Source of the DNA: Phaeobacter sp. HF9A | Lineage (GTDB): Bacteria > Pseudomonadota > Alphaproteobacteria > Rhodobacterales > Rhodobacteraceae | DNA length: 38,961 nucleotides | Direction: 5' to 3' | Assembly: GCF_011806385.1 (NCBI RefSeq) | Contig: NZ_JAATOX010000025.1 | Span: forward strand, 1 to 38,961 | Shown here: piece by piece, positions 16,448-25,361 of the stretch | How positions within the stretch are numbered: the first letter of the stretch is position 1 | How the letters are laid out: the number at the start of each line of letters is the position of its first letter | The notes under the pieces: generated by a model | What the model was told of the DNA's origin: nothing | Database searches by the model: none | What the model saw: the letters and a program-made list of their open reading frames with translations, nothing else | Made by a program: the position numbers and the translations under genes

Positions 16448-17221
16448 ATGGATTTGTCACTTTCCTTTTATGTGGTTGCGACCATTGCGGTGCTGATCAC
16501 CGGCATTTCCAAAAGCGGCTTTGGCGGTGGGCTGGGGCTGATGGCGGTGCCCTTGATGTCGCTCTTCATCTCGCCGCAATTTGCCGCGGCGGTGATGATG
16601 CCGATCCTGCTGGCGATGGATCTGCTGGTGGTCTGGCGCTACCGGCGGCACTGGGATCGCAGGCTGGTGCTGGCGCTCCTGCCGGGGGCGCTGGTCGGGC
16701 TGGGGCTTGGGGCCTATTTCTTTGAGGCGCTGCCGGCGGATGCGGTGCGCCTTGTGGTCGGGGTGCTGGCGCTGTTCTTTGTGGTCCAGTTCCTGTTGAA
16801 ACGCCGCCAGACCGCTGCGCCCGCTGGCTCGGGGCGGCTGGTGCCGGGGATCCTTGGCGCGCTTTCGGGGTTTTCCAGCTATGTCGCCCATGCGGGCAGC
16901 CCGCCGGTCGAGGGCTATCTGCTTGGTCAGAAGCTGGAGAAATCCGCCTTCGTGGGCACCTGCACGGTGTATTTCTTCATCCTGAACGCGCTGAAGGCGG
17001 TGGCCTATGGGGCCTCGGGTGCCGTCGGCGCGCAGAGCCTGACGGTGAGCCTTGTTCTGGCGCCGATGCTGTTTCTTGGCGTCTTTGCCGGAACCTGGCT
17101 GCACAGTCGCGTCGATCAGGCTGTCTTTGTCAAAATCGTCTATGTGTTTCTGGCCGTGACCGCGGCAAAGCTGCTTTATGACAGCGTGCCCGCGCTGTTT
17201 CCGGCGCTCTTCGCCCTGTGA
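16448..17221 (+). CDS. TauE/SafE family sulfite exporter-like permease
   Basis: A 257-residue inner-membrane protein with about eight hydrophobic helices in the two-half TauE/SafE pattern. The first half has the signature ITGISKSGFGGGLGLMAVPLMS (about 18-39) and the second half the matching LGALSGFSSYVAHAGSPPVEGYLL. Family members export sulfite, sulfoacetate or other organic anions; the substrate cannot be predicted. The ATG is chosen because the hydrophobic segment starts at once; the longer upstream frame is not protein-like. It converges with the MarR gene, 19 nt apart. Confidence 0.9.
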   Translation: MDLSLSFYVVATIAVLITGISKSGFGGGLGLMAVPLMSLFISPQFAAAVMMPILLAMDLLVVWRYRRHWDRRLVLALLPGALVGLGLGAYFFEALPADAVRLVVGVLALFFVVQFLLKRRQTAAPAGSGRLVPGILGALSGFSSYVAHAGSPPVEGYLLGQKLEKSAFVGTCTVYFFILNALKAVAYGASGAVGAQSLTVSLVLAPMLFLGVFAGTWLHSRVDQAVFVKIVYVFLAVTAAKLLYDSVPALFPALFAL

Positions 17222-17240
17222 CCGGCCTTGTCGCGCGGGT

Positions 17241-17675
17241 TTAGATATCCAGCTTGTCCAGTGTGTTGAGAAGATCCAGCAGCGCCTCATAGCGCTCGGG
17301 GCCGAATTTTTCGCGGGTGCGTTCGATCAGCTCCAGGCTGGCGTCGATATTGTCGCGGATGATGGTTTCGCCCGCAGGAGTCAGGGTGATCACCTGACGG
17401 CGGCGGTCGGTCTCATCGCGGGCGCGATTGATCAGCTCCTTTTCCTCCAGCTTCTGGAGAATCCGGGTCAGGCTCGGCAGCAGGAGACAGCTTTGCTCGG
17501 CGATCTGGGTCGGGTCGATGGCGCCGTTTTCCTGCACCACCCGTAACACCCGCCATTGCTGTTCGGTCAGGTCAACATCGGCCAGCAGGTGGCGAACGGG
17601 GCGCATGACCCGTTCACGCGCCCGCAACAGGGCAATCGGCAGAGAACGGTTCGTCGTCGGCAATACATGTGTCAT
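17241..17675 (-). CDS. MarR family transcriptional regulator, HpaR-like
   Basis: A 144-residue winged-helix repressor. The opening LPTTNRSLPIALLRARERVMRP and the DNA-binding core (TEQQWRVLRVV, LLPSLTRILQKLEEKELINRARDETDRRRQVITLT, about 37-98) closely match HpaR, the regulator of homoprotocatechuate degradation. No hpa catabolic gene is nearby, so it acts at a distance or has another target. The C-terminal helices (about 105-144) would form the dimer interface. Confidence 0.9.
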   Translation of the reverse strand: MTHVLPTTNRSLPIALLRARERVMRPVRHLLADVDLTEQQWRVLRVVQENGAIDPTQIAEQSCLLLPSLTRILQKLEEKELINRARDETDRRRQVITLTPAGETIIRDNIDASLELIERTREKFGPERYEALLDLLNTLDKLDI

Positions 17676-17758
17676 GGGTCCTGTATCGCGCGATGACGCC
17701 GACTTGGCAATAACTTCGCAAGGTTAACTATCTCGGCGCGCCCGCTCCCGGCGCCGCC

Positions 17759-18094
17759 TCAATGCATCTGCGGAAAGCCACCAAAGCGTTTTTCCAGCTC
17801 TGCCCGGGGATGCCCCAGCAGGCCAAAGGTGCAGATCTCGACCCGGCTTTGCAGGTCCACCAGCCGCAGCCGTCCGGCGCGGGGGGTCATGTCAAATCCC
17901 TTGCCGCGCAGAAGCTCGCGCAGGCTCGGCCAGCTGTCGGCCTTGGTCATCGGGGCGCTCAGGCTGGCGCGCAGCTGCGTCATCGCCTCGGAGTCCAGAC
18001 GTGCGCGCATCTGGGCGCAGCCCCAGGCGGTCTGACCATAGGCCAGATCTTCGCTTTCCAACGTTTGTAGCTCAGTCCGTTTGTCGTTCTGCAT
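17759..18094 (-). CDS. hypothetical protein
   Basis: A 111-residue soluble protein that I cannot assign. It has no signal peptide or membrane segment. The middle (about 45-70) is helical (SWPSLRELLRGKGFDM), followed by two strands (RLRLVDLQSRVEICTFGLLG) and a basic tail. The ATG at 18094 is chosen because GGAGGGTG lies about 6 nt upstream. It is close behind the HpaR-like gene in map order but has its own upstream region of about 150 nt without other features. Confidence 0.7.
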   Translation of the reverse strand: MQNDKRTELQTLESEDLAYGQTAWGCAQMRARLDSEAMTQLRASLSAPMTKADSWPSLRELLRGKGFDMTPRAGRLRLVDLQSRVEICTFGLLGHPRAELEKRFGGFPQMH

Positions 18095-18250
18095 GGGTTC
18101 ACCCTCCAATCCACTCACTCCCTAGCCTTAGCCTGATCGGCGGCAAAAATGTGACACTCAGAGGTTGCGAGTTGGACCCACACGTACAGTTTGATCTACT
18201 TTTGAACGGTTCCCCACGCCCATTGTACAGGGGGCGCGGGGGGGCAGGGC

Positions 18251-19885
18251 TCAGCGCAGCACTTTGCCTTCGGGCCAGTCGAGGCGGGTGTTGAGGGTGA
18301 TCACGCGGGTGGAGGCAGGCTGCATTTCCAGATCCCAGGCGAGGATGCCGCGCTGCTTGTCGACGTTTTCTTCGCTGGGCGTGGGGCTGGCGGACCAGCT
18401 GATTTCCAGCTCTTCCTGTTCGGAATAGGGCACCCGGTCCAGAACCCGCAGCGGCCAGACCCGGCCTGTCAGGTTCTCCACTTCGATCTCGGCCACCGTG
18501 TTGCGCTGGTTGCTGCGGCTGATGACCCCGCGCCCGCCTTCGCTCTGATCCAAAAGCGCGCGACTGATGCGCAGCCCGTCGATGGGGCCAAAGCCCAGCT
18601 CCGTCTCGGCCTCCGGCGTCAGGCCGGTGAAATAGCTGCGGCCGATCAATTCGCCATCCAGCAGGAACCGCGCCTCGGCGGGCAAGAGCTCCTCGCCGCT
18701 GTCATTGCTGACCCTTGCGATGCGATAGGCGGTTTCGTCCTGCAACGGCACCGCCTGGGCGATGACCTCGGCCTCCAGCTCTACCGGCGGCAGGCTCAGA
18801 TAGGCCAGCTCGGCGGCGGAGCGCACGCTGACCGGCTCGGCGAATGTATAGGACACGCCGGCCTCTGTTGCCTCAACGCGAAAGCTGTCATCCGCCTCGT
18901 CGACGATCATCGGGGCCTCGACCAAGGGTTCCGCCAGGCGAGAGAGGCTCTCGGAGGTGGCCTGGTAACGTGCCTTTGGCTCGATAGGGTCTTCAATCCG
19001 GTAGAGGCGGGCGTAAAGCTCGCTCGGTGCGATCGTCTGATCCGGGGTGGAGGTGGAAACCCGCAGCGCCACATCCTCCCAGTCTTCGCCGGTTTCCTGC
19101 GACAGGCGGATATCGCGGTGCAGGGTGATCGCCGGGGTGTCGCCGCTGTGCAGGTCGAATTCATAGCTCGGCGTCCAGCGCACGCCCCGGCTCAGGTAGG
19201 AGAGGGTGATCGGCACGGTCACATCCTGAGGCGCGATCACATCCAGCGCCAGATAGATCTGCTCGTCATCCTGCTGCGACAGCGCGTCGAGCTCGGCCTG
19301 GGCGCTGGCCAGCGCCTGTTTCAGATCCTTCAGCCGGGTTTCGATCTCGCGGCTCTGCGCTTCGGCACGCAGGATGGTGGCACCGGCCTTGGCGGTTTCC
19401 TCGGAGATGGTGCCAATCAGCGCGCGCAGCTCGTCGGGTGCGGGCAGCTTGCCACCCTTGCCCTGTCCCATCTGGTCAAGAAAGCCGATCGCCGCCTTGG
19501 CGCCCTCTGCGGCCAGCCGGGCCTCGGCGGCCTGTTGTTTTATCGCGTCGATCTGGGTGGTGATCTCTTTCACCCGCGCCTCGGCTTCGCTGCGTTCGGG
19601 GCTGTCCGGGGTTTCGATCACCGGAAAGTCACGCCGCATGCGCAGGGCCACCCGCTCCAGCCCGGGGTGATGGATGCGCAGGTTGTCGCGCACCTCCTCA
19701 GAGGCGGGCAGACCCTTGATCACGATGCGATGACGCCCCTGCGGCAGGGTGATCTCGGCGCTGCGGGTGATCCGCGCCTGCGAGGGGTAGACGGTGACAT
19801 CGCTGACCGTGCTTTGGGTGACGAAGGTCTCCGCCAGGGCGGTAGAGGCCAGAAGGCTGGCAGCAAGAGGCAGAAGAAAACGCAT
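18251..19885 (-). CDS. MuiA-like protein (DUF4139)
   Basis: A 544-residue secreted protein named after a Pseudomonas mucoidy inhibitor; the biochemical role is unknown. It has a signal peptide (1-19, ending STALAE), an N-terminal DUF4140-type domain (about 25-110, with SDVTVYPSQARITRSAEITL), a long Ala/Glu/Gln-rich coiled coil (about 100-210) and the C-terminal DUF4139 beta-rich domain (about 220-540) with SYLSRGVRWTPSYEFDL and WEDVALRVSTS. It should be periplasmic or outer-membrane attached. AGGTGAT precedes the ATG. It is separate from asd, whose terminator lies upstream of it. Confidence 0.88.
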   Translation of the reverse strand: MRFLLPLAASLLASTALAETFVTQSTVSDVTVYPSQARITRSAEITLPQGRHRIVIKGLPASEEVRDNLRIHHPGLERVALRMRRDFPVIETPDSPERSEAEARVKEITTQIDAIKQQAAEARLAAEGAKAAIGFLDQMGQGKGGKLPAPDELRALIGTISEETAKAGATILRAEAQSREIETRLKDLKQALASAQAELDALSQQDDEQIYLALDVIAPQDVTVPITLSYLSRGVRWTPSYEFDLHSGDTPAITLHRDIRLSQETGEDWEDVALRVSTSTPDQTIAPSELYARLYRIEDPIEPKARYQATSESLSRLAEPLVEAPMIVDEADDSFRVEATEAGVSYTFAEPVSVRSAAELAYLSLPPVELEAEVIAQAVPLQDETAYRIARVSNDSGEELLPAEARFLLDGELIGRSYFTGLTPEAETELGFGPIDGLRISRALLDQSEGGRGVISRSNQRNTVAEIEVENLTGRVWPLRVLDRVPYSEQEELEISWSASPTPSEENVDKQRGILAWDLEMQPASTRVITLNTRLDWPEGKVLR

Positions 19886-19938
19886 GGCAATCACCTATAG
19901 GTCAAATGAGATGCGCGAAGCCTCTCTCGCGGGGGGGC

Positions 19939-19973
19939 AAAAAGCAAGAGGCGCCCAAGTTGGACGCCTCTTG
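19939..19973 (-). terminator. rho-independent terminator of asd
   Basis: On the minus strand the 9-bp stem CAAGAGGCG/CGCCTCTTG with an 11-nt loop is followed by CTTTTT, 35 nt after the asd stop codon. Confidence 0.85.
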
Positions 19974-20008
19974 ATAGTCAGGTCTTTGCCGATGAGGGCG
20001 GACAGGGC

Positions 20009-21031
20009 TTAGCCCTTCTTCAGGACCTCACGACCCAAGAGCTCGGCGATCTGTACCGCGTTCAGGGCGGCGCCCTTGCGCAGGTTGTCGCTGACGCACC
20101 AGAGGTTCAGACCGTTGTCGATGGTGCTGTCCTGACGGATGCGGCTGATGAAGGTGGCGAAATCGCCGACGCATTCCTTCGGCGTCACGTAGCCGCCGTC
20201 CTCGCGCTTGTCGATCACCATGATGCCGGGGGCTTCGCGCAGGATATCGCGGGCCTCGTCCTCGTCGAGGAAATCCTCGGTTTCGATGTTGATCGCCTCG
20301 GAGTGGCCCACAAACACCGGCACCCGCACACAGGTCGCGGTCAGCTTGATCGACGGGTCGATGATCTTCTTGGTCTCGGCGACCATCTTCCACTCTTCCT
20401 TGGTGGAGCCATCGTCGAGGAAGACGTCGATATGCGGGATCACGTTGAACGCGATGTCCTTGGGGTAGACCTTGCGCTGATAATCGTCGGTCGGGTTGTA
20501 ATGCGCCTTGGTCTGATCCCAAAGCTCGTCGATGGCCTCCTTGCCGGAGCCGGACACGGACTGATAGGTCGAGACCACGACGCGTTTGATCTTGGCGCGG
20601 TCGTGCAGCGGTTTCAGCGCCACAACCATCTGCGCGGTGGAGCAGTTGGGGTTGGCGATGATGTTCTTCTTGGCATAGCCATGCACGGCCTCGGGGTTCA
20701 CCTCGGGCACGATCAGCGGCACATCCCGGTCGTAGCGATAGAGCGAGGAGTTGTCGATCACCACGCAGCCCGCCTTGGCGGCCTTGGGCGCATATTCCTT
20801 GGTCGCGTCAGAGCCGATGGCAAAGAGCGCAATATCCCAGCCAGTGAAATCGAATGTGTCGAGATCCTGGGTCTTCAAAGTCTTGTCGCCGAAAGTGACC
20901 TCAGTGCCGAGTGAACGACGGGATGCCAGTGCGGCAATCTCATCCACCGGGAACTGGCGCTCGGCCAGGATGTTCAGCATTTCACGGCCCACGTTGCCCG
21001 TGGCGCCGGCGACAACGACGCGATAACCCAT
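20009..21031 (-). CDS. asd: aspartate-semialdehyde dehydrogenase
   Basis: It reduces beta-aspartyl phosphate with NADPH to aspartate semialdehyde, the branch-point intermediate for lysine/diaminopimelate, threonine and methionine. The 340-residue protein has the nucleotide motif VVVAGATGNVGREM (5-18), the catalytic cysteine in NPNCSTAQMV (C130), the CVRVPVFVGHSEAINIE region with the active-site histidine, and a usual C-terminus. The start at 21031 has GGAG 7 nt upstream. It is monocistronic by position, with its own terminator. Confidence 0.97.
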   Translation of the reverse strand: MGYRVVVAGATGNVGREMLNILAERQFPVDEIAALASRRSLGTEVTFGDKTLKTQDLDTFDFTGWDIALFAIGSDATKEYAPKAAKAGCVVIDNSSLYRYDRDVPLIVPEVNPEAVHGYAKKNIIANPNCSTAQMVVALKPLHDRAKIKRVVVSTYQSVSGSGKEAIDELWDQTKAHYNPTDDYQRKVYPKDIAFNVIPHIDVFLDDGSTKEEWKMVAETKKIIDPSIKLTATCVRVPVFVGHSEAINIETEDFLDEDEARDILREAPGIMVIDKREDGGYVTPKECVGDFATFISRIRQDSTIDNGLNLWCVSDNLRKGAALNAVQIAELLGREVLKKG

Positions 21032-21246
21032 ATTGTTTCTCCAATTTTTCCCGGCCTCATGACCGGCTGCGGTGTGATATCGGGTCTGCGCCCGCATGGA
21101 AAGGCGCGAATCCGTGAGAAACCATGTTTCCCCCGGTTTTACGGGGTTTCTTTGCGTTTCACGGCGGTTTTCAGGGTTTCACGGACGGCAGGGACGCCCG
21201 CGCGCGGCGGTTTGGCGCGCAGTTTAGCGCGGGGCAGGGCGGCTCA

Positions 21247-21273
21247 GGGCCGGCTGGGCCGGCTGGGCCGGGG
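21247..21273. repeat. 9-bp GC-rich tandem repeat
   Basis: GGGCCGGCT occurs twice and then a third degenerate time in direct succession. It lies in the gap of about 350 nt between asd and the DUF3095 gene. That gap also contains two GTTTCACGG copies (near 21150 and 21176) and a possible hairpin CCCCG/CGGGG at about 21131; I see no gene in it. Confidence 0.6.
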
Positions 21274-21383
21274 TGGCCGGGACCTCGCCCGGGGTCACAG
21301 CTGCGCGAGGCGGCTTTGCGGCGGGCACAAAATCGCGCATTCTGCTCGGGCACAATTGGCGGGCATCCCCCGCGGAGGCCGAG

Positions 21384-22529
21384 ATGACCGATGCAGACCC
21401 GTTTTATGACCGCTTGCCCAAGGTGCAGAGCTTTGACGCCCTGACCGGTGGCGCCTGTTTCGTGCCGCTGCCCGCCGATTGGCTGGTGGGCTGCTGCGAT
21501 ATCGTCGATTCCACCGGGCTGCTGGCGCAGGGGGCCTACAAGACGGTGAATATGGTCGGGGCCTCGGCCATTGCGGCCTTGATGAACGCGCTGGAACACG
21601 CGCCGTTTCCCTTTGTCTTTGGCGGCGATGGCACCTCCTTTGCGGTGCCGCCTCGGGTGGCGGATGTGGCCCGCCAGGAGCTGGCCCGGCTGCGCGCCTG
21701 GGTGCAGCAGGAATTTGATATCACCCTGCGCGCGGCGCTGGTGCCGGTGGCAGAGGTGCGCGCGGCGGGGTTTGACGTGCGGGTGGCGCGCTATGCGGCG
21801 TCAGAGCATCTGGATTACGCCATGTTCGACGGCGGCGGCCTGGCCTGGGTCGAAACGGAGATGAAGGCGGGCCGCTTTGATATCCCCGCCGCCGACCCGA
21901 TCGAGGCGCCGGATCTCACTGGCCTGTCCTGCCGCTGGAACAGCACGCCGGCGGTCAACGGGCAGATCCTGTCGCTGCTGGTCTTGCCGGAGCCGGGCGC
22001 GGCGCGGGAGGAGTTCGACGCGCTCCTGCGGGCGATTCTGGCCGAGGTGGACAAGATCGAACGTAGCGGCCATCCGTTGCCACCCGGGGGGCCGGGCTGG
22101 CGACTGCCTCCCGGTGGGCTGGGGCTGGAGGCGCGTCTGACCCGCGGGCGGCTGCCCTATCTCCTGCGGGTCTGCCTGCTGCATCTGAACTCGGTCTTTG
22201 TGGGCTTTTTGTTTTTTCGCGGCCGTCCGATGGGGCGTTTTGACCCGAATCTCTACCGTGCCGCGATCACCAATAATGCCGATTTTCGCAAATTTGATGA
22301 TGGCCTCAAGATGACCCTGGATTGCAACGCCGCCACCCGCAAGCGGCTTGAAAAACTCCTGCGCGCCGCGCGCCGCCGGGGTGTTGCCCGCTATGGGCTG
22401 CACAGTCAGGAAGAGGCGCTGGTGACCTGCATCGTGCCCTCGCCGATGCGCGAGGATCACCTGCATTTTGTCGATGGCGCCGCGGGCGGCTATGCGCGGG
22501 CGGCGGAACACTTGAAGGCGGCGGGCTGA
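21384..22529 (+). CDS. DUF3095 domain-containing protein (cyclase-like)
   Basis: A 381-residue soluble protein of the DUF3095 family, whose function is not established. The N-terminal part resembles a nucleotidyl cyclase: CDIVDSTGLL (38-47) matches the first metal-binding strand and FVFGGDGTSFAVPP (77-90) the second, so D39 and D82 could bind metal. It lacks a recognisable class III lysine/aspartate specificity pair. The C-terminal half contains LHLNSVFVGFLFF and TNNADFRKFDDGLKMTLDC, the typical DUF3095 stretch. GGAGGCCGAG precedes the ATG; the frame upstream is low-complexity and rejected. Confidence 0.87.
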   Translation: MTDADPFYDRLPKVQSFDALTGGACFVPLPADWLVGCCDIVDSTGLLAQGAYKTVNMVGASAIAALMNALEHAPFPFVFGGDGTSFAVPPRVADVARQELARLRAWVQQEFDITLRAALVPVAEVRAAGFDVRVARYAASEHLDYAMFDGGGLAWVETEMKAGRFDIPAADPIEAPDLTGLSCRWNSTPAVNGQILSLLVLPEPGAAREEFDALLRAILAEVDKIERSGHPLPPGGPGWRLPPGGLGLEARLTRGRLPYLLRVCLLHLNSVFVGFLFFRGRPMGRFDPNLYRAAITNNADFRKFDDGLKMTLDCNAATRKRLEKLLRAARRRGVARYGLHSQEEALVTCIVPSPMREDHLHFVDGAAGGYARAAEHLKAAG

Positions 22530-22570
22530 GCACAGATTCGGCGCCGCTCCCAACATGCCTGACGGGCGGA

Positions 22571-22606
22571 TAAAAAACGGGCGCGCCCCGCTGGTCGCGC
22601 CCGAAA
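22571..22606 (-). terminator. rho-independent terminator of the carbonic anhydrase gene
   Basis: The 8-bp stem CGGGCGCG/CGCGCCCG is followed on the minus strand by six T residues, 25 nt after the stop codon. It may also end the convergent DUF3095 transcript. Confidence 0.85.
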
Positions 22607-22630
22607 TTTGGGGTCGGTTCCGGGCCTGTT

Positions 22631-23287
22631 TCAGACCGGAGAGAACTTGTTTTCCTTGGGGTCGTAGCATTCCAGCCCGCCCTCGCCGATATCGGTCCAC
22701 AGCCCGTGCAGGCTCAGCTCGCCGGTTTTGACCGCCGCTTCGATAAAGGGAAAGGTCATCAGGTTTTCCAGTGACGCCACAACGGCTTGGCGTTCAAAGG
22801 CGCGGGCCTGTTCGGTCTCGTCGGCGATATCCTCCACCGATTGAAAGCGCGGCTTCAGGATGTCCATCCAGCGCCCGACAAAGCTGGTTTTCTCCTCCAG
22901 CCCGGGGGCGTGGCCCTTGCACATGTCGATACAGCCCTGCACGCCGCCACATTGCGAGTGTCCAAGCACGATCAGATGCGCCACTTTCAGCACCGTCACC
23001 GCATATTCGACGGTGGCGGAGGTGCCGTGGTGGTCGCCATCGGGCGTATAGGGCGGCACCAGATTTGCGATATTGCGGTGGATAAAGAACTCGCCCTGAT
23101 CTGCCCCAAAGATCGAGGTTACATGCACCCGGCTGTCACAGCAGGAAATCACCATCGCGCGGGGGCGCTGACCCTCTTTGGCAAGGCGGCGATACCAGCC
23201 TTGATTCTCCTCATATGACGTCGCTTTCCAGCCATGGTAGCGGGTTACCAGATAGTTCGGCAGGGGCTTGGCATAGTCCATTTGCAT
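22631..23287 (-). CDS. beta-class carbonic anhydrase
   Basis: It interconverts CO2 and bicarbonate in the cytoplasm. In this 218-residue protein the zinc ligands are C49 (SCCDSR), H110 and C113 (GHSQCGG), with the D51/R53 dyad and RNIANLVPPY. The Asp-Arg pair is intact. An ATG at 23287 follows GAGGTGA by no spacer, whereas the ATG two codons later (23281) has a better spacing, so the true start may be 23281. There are no operon partners; it is divergent from the gene at 23434. Confidence 0.95.
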   Translation of the reverse strand: MQMDYAKPLPNYLVTRYHGWKATSYEENQGWYRRLAKEGQRPRAMVISCCDSRVHVTSIFGADQGEFFIHRNIANLVPPYTPDGDHHGTSATVEYAVTVLKVAHLIVLGHSQCGGVQGCIDMCKGHAPGLEEKTSFVGRWMDILKPRFQSVEDIADETEQARAFERQAVVASLENLMTFPFIEAAVKTGELSLHGLWTDIGEGGLECYDPKENKFSPV

Positions 23288-23433
23288 TCACCTCGGTTTG
23301 TCGACTGACGGGGTTGATAGCCTCAATTCACAGCAAATTCGAGAGATATACGCATCCCAAAGAAACCTTTTGACAACCACTGAGGCGCAGATTGGGCCTG
23401 TGCCGTGGGGGCATACCGAATACGGGGTGAATA

Positions 23434-23817
23434 GTGGTGGCTAACATACTTACAGTCAATCATCGGGAAAACGTCCACCTGGACCCGCAGAAGCTGACAG
23501 ATCTTTATGCGCAGCTTGGAGAATCCGGGGCCGAGGATGTTGTGTGTCGCGCGATCGAGGAACTCGCCGTGCGGCTGACTCATTGCGAACGCCTGTGGCG
23601 TCAACGCGATGTCGAGAACCTGCGCAAGAGCGCGCGATCACTGATCGCGATCTCGGAACAGATCGGCATGATGGCAATGGCCCAGATTGCCCGGGACGTC
23701 ACGACCGCGATCGATGCGGATGATTTTCCGGCGGTGGGGGCGACGCTGTTTCGCCTGATTCGCGTTGGGGAGAACTCCCTGACCGCGGTCTGGGAACAGC
23801 ACGACCTGTCGATCTGA
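23434..23817 (+). CDS. hypothetical all-helical protein, possibly Hpt-like
   Basis: I do not recognise a named family. The 127-residue product is predicted as mainly four or five helices with no signal peptide. The stretch LRKSARSLIAISEQIGMMAMAQIARDVTTAIDADDFPAV (about 62-100) has the spacing of a histidine phosphotransfer domain (helix, turn, LA...LE.A...D), but the position where Hpt proteins carry the phosphorylated His is not a histidine. It could be a pseudo-Hpt or an unrelated helical bundle. The start is GTG at 23434 (or the next codon, also GTG) behind GGGGTG. It stands alone between carbonic anhydrase and the aminopeptidase. Confidence 0.72.
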   Translation: MVANILTVNHRENVHLDPQKLTDLYAQLGESGAEDVVCRAIEELAVRLTHCERLWRQRDVENLRKSARSLIAISEQIGMMAMAQIARDVTTAIDADDFPAVGATLFRLIRVGENSLTAVWEQHDLSI

Positions 23818-23954
23818 CGTGATTTGAACCGATACCGGCGCCACGGGGCGGCGGTTCAAAATAGTCTTGGCCCGGTTGGGCTTGCGGCGGCGGCTGCGAC
23901 GGATACTCTGACGGCAAAGGGCAGATGCCCAAGCCATAACAAGAGGACCTGTCG

Positions 23955-25361
23955 ATGCAGCCCCATTTTGCCGTGTGCGGTTTCGCCGCCCCGACCGAGG
24001 CCAGCCTTCCCCTGCATATCGTTGAAGAAGACGCGCTGGAGGCGATGCTCGCTGACCAGAGCGAGGGCGACGCCGCCTGGGCGCAGACCATGGGGTTTAC
24101 CGCCGCCTGGGGCCAGGTGGTTGCGCTGCCCGACGGCAAGGGCGGTCTCGCGGGGGCCTGGGTCGGGGCCGGCAGCGCCGCTGCGCGCAAACGCAAGCGG
24201 TTCCTCCTGGCTGCCGCCGCCGCAAAACTGCCCGAGGGCACCTATGCGCTCGCCTCTGAGCTGCCCGATGACCTGTCGCCCGAGGTGGAGTGCTTTGGCT
24301 GGCTGATGTCCCATTACGCCTTTGACCGCTACGCCAAGGCCAGCGGCGCCAAGGCGCGGCTGATCGCGCCCGAGGGGTTGGACAGCAAGCGGATCGAAGC
24401 CATCGCCACCGGCGAGAGCCTGACCCGCAGCCTGATCAACACCCCCGCCGAGGACATGGGCCCGGCAGAGCTGCAAGCCGCCGCCGAGGCGCTGGCGGCG
24501 GAACATGGCGCCGAGGTCTCCTGCATCATCGGCGAGGATCTTCTGGCGCAGAACCTGCCGCTGATTCACACCGTGGGCCGCGCCTCTGACCGCGCGCCGC
24601 GGCTGATTGATCTGCGCTGGGGCGACACGGGTCCGACGCTGACGCTGGTGGGCAAGGGGGTCTGTTTCGATACCGGCGGGCTCAACCTCAAACCCGGGGC
24701 CAGCATGGCGCTGATGAAAAAGGACATGGGCGGCTCGGCCAATGTGCTGGGGCTGGCGCATATGATCATGGCCACAGGGCTGGCGGTGCGGCTCCGGGTG
24801 CTGATCCCGGCGGTGGAGAACTCCGTCTCTGGCCCCGCCTTCCGCCCCGGCGACATCCTGCCCTCGCGCAAGGGGCTGACGGTGGAGATCAACAACACCG
24901 ATGCCGAAGGGCGTCTGGTGCTGGCCGACGCGCTGGCGCTGGCGGCGGAGGACAACCCGGATCTGCTGATCTCCATGGCGACGCTGACCGGGGCGGCGCG
25001 GGTGGCGGTGGGCGGCGATATCGCGCCCTTCTTCACCGATCACGACAGCGACGCGCAGCATCTGGCGCTGGGCGCGCAGCAGGCCGCCGATCCGGTCTGG
25101 CGGCTGCCGTTTCACGATACTTATGAGACGATGATCGAGCCGGGCATTGCCGATCTCGATAATGCGCCCGCAGGTGGTTTTGCCGGGGCGATCACCGCCG
25201 CCCTGTTCCTGCGCCGCTTTGCGGGGGAGGCGCGCTATATGCATTTTGACATCTACGCCTGGAGCCAGAGCAACCAGCCCGCGCGCCCCAAGGGCGGCCT
25301 TGGTCAGGGCGGTCGCGCGCTGTTTCAGGCGCTGCCCGAGATGCTGGACCTGCCAAAATGA
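23955..25361 (+). CDS. M17 leucyl aminopeptidase family protein
   Basis: A cytosolic two-metal aminopeptidase that removes N-terminal residues and helps peptide turnover. The 468-residue protein has an N-terminal non-catalytic domain (about 1-150) and the catalytic domain with GKGVCFDTGGLNLK (about 232-245, metal-binding lysine and aspartate), KKDMGGSA and the M17 signature NNTDAEGRLVLADAL (about 313-327, with D316 and E318). It is shorter than PepA (about 500) and lacks part of the N-terminal domain, as in the PepB-like branch. AAGAGGA precedes the ATG. Its stop overlaps the next start as ATGA. Confidence 0.94.
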   Translation: MQPHFAVCGFAAPTEASLPLHIVEEDALEAMLADQSEGDAAWAQTMGFTAAWGQVVALPDGKGGLAGAWVGAGSAAARKRKRFLLAAAAAKLPEGTYALASELPDDLSPEVECFGWLMSHYAFDRYAKASGAKARLIAPEGLDSKRIEAIATGESLTRSLINTPAEDMGPAELQAAAEALAAEHGAEVSCIIGEDLLAQNLPLIHTVGRASDRAPRLIDLRWGDTGPTLTLVGKGVCFDTGGLNLKPGASMALMKKDMGGSANVLGLAHMIMATGLAVRLRVLIPAVENSVSGPAFRPGDILPSRKGLTVEINNTDAEGRLVLADALALAAEDNPDLLISMATLTGAARVAVGGDIAPFFTDHDSDAQHLALGAQQAADPVWRLPFHDTYETMIEPGIADLDNAPAGGFAGAITAALFLRRFAGEARYMHFDIYAWSQSNQPARPKGGLGQGGRALFQALPEMLDLPK

